A stretch of DNA of 64,000 nucleotides from Prorocentrum cordatum (Eukaryota; Sar; Dinophyceae; Prorocentrales; Prorocentraceae), in contig CAUYUJ010014203.1 of assembly GCA_963575745.1 (NCBI GenBank), forward strand, positions 78,747 to 142,746, given 5' to 3'. The notes under the pieces were generated by a model that was not told the DNA's origin, ran no database searches, and saw only the letters and a list, made by a program, of their open reading frames with translations. Numbering within the stretch: the stretch's first letter is position 1; each line of letters begins with the position of its first letter. Positions 63,801 to 64,000 of this stretch are shown in pieces. A program made the translations under genes and the position numbers.

Positions 63801-64000
63801 ATGTATGTATGTATGATGGGATGATGTGTGTGTATGATGATACTGCTGATGATGATGAGGATGATAATGCGGATCAGCATCAGCATGACGATGATGATGA
63901 TGCGGACGATGATGATGATGATGCTGATGACGATGCTGTTGCGGCTGACGATGATGAGGAGGAGGAGGCTCGATCATGATGATGGTGATGATGATGACGA
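63801..64000. repeat. GAT-type tract at the window edge
   Basis: Starts as ATGTATGT/GATG short repeats, then GAT triplets with GCT and GAC variants; continues past the window. Confidence 0.95.

Overview
The window looks like nuclear DNA of a dinoflagellate. The best evidence is at 36318-36354: a complete 22-nt dinoflagellate spliced-leader (SL) sequence, followed directly by a second SL copy lacking its first 7 nt. That is the known signature of a retroposed, trans-spliced mRNA. The high GC, the very high repeat load, the low gene density and LINE reverse transcriptases reading F/Y-ADDLNA fit this. I cannot name the species.

Layout. 1-4531: AGT/ACT trinucleotide tracts alternating with short minisatellites, including a recurring CCTCTTGGGG family. 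4691-24480: about 20 kb of decayed copies of one non-LTR (LINE) family, all in + orientation. I count five elements (A, B, C/D, E, F). Compared with each other they give the order ORF1 (coiled coil plus RRM-like fold), APE-type endonuclease, reverse transcriptase, C-terminal domain, A-rich tail. None is intact. C/D has a 1.4-kb block of tandem repeats inside its endonuclease and an inverted 240-bp piece near its 3' end. E carries a precise internal inversion of about 1.55 kb. 7424-9117 is a nest of inverted and direct repeats. 24485-25640 is a tandem satellite of about 170 bp, seven units, fused to the tail of element F; fragments of it recur near 7.5-7.9 kb.

25992-32097: a decayed Ty1/copia-type gag fragment on the minus strand, one unassigned 330-codon minus ORF, GC-rich non-coding DNA, small hairpins and dispersed repeats. 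32321-36135 and 49113-50160: modular satellite arrays with a shared kernel (units of 112, 90 and 89 bp), each bounded by a conserved left module and a conserved right module.

36318-38692 is the only confident host gene: an intronless reading frame of 724 codons with internal repeats and a C-terminal WW domain, directly downstream of the double SL relict. 38693-52430 is GC-rich, mostly without recognisable genes. It includes a segmental duplication (42543-43802 and 50376-51306) whose two copies carry different trinucleotide expansions. 52420-64000 is almost entirely GAT-type trinucleotide sequence (about 5.3 kb and 3.7 kb), broken by two short non-repeat islands.

There is no operon-like organisation. 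The mobile-element remnants and satellites seem to have evolved by insertion, inversion and local amplification, and the WW gene by mRNA retroposition. No rRNA, tRNA or CRISPR array was recognised. All homology statements come from reading motifs and comparing segments inside the window; no database search was possible.
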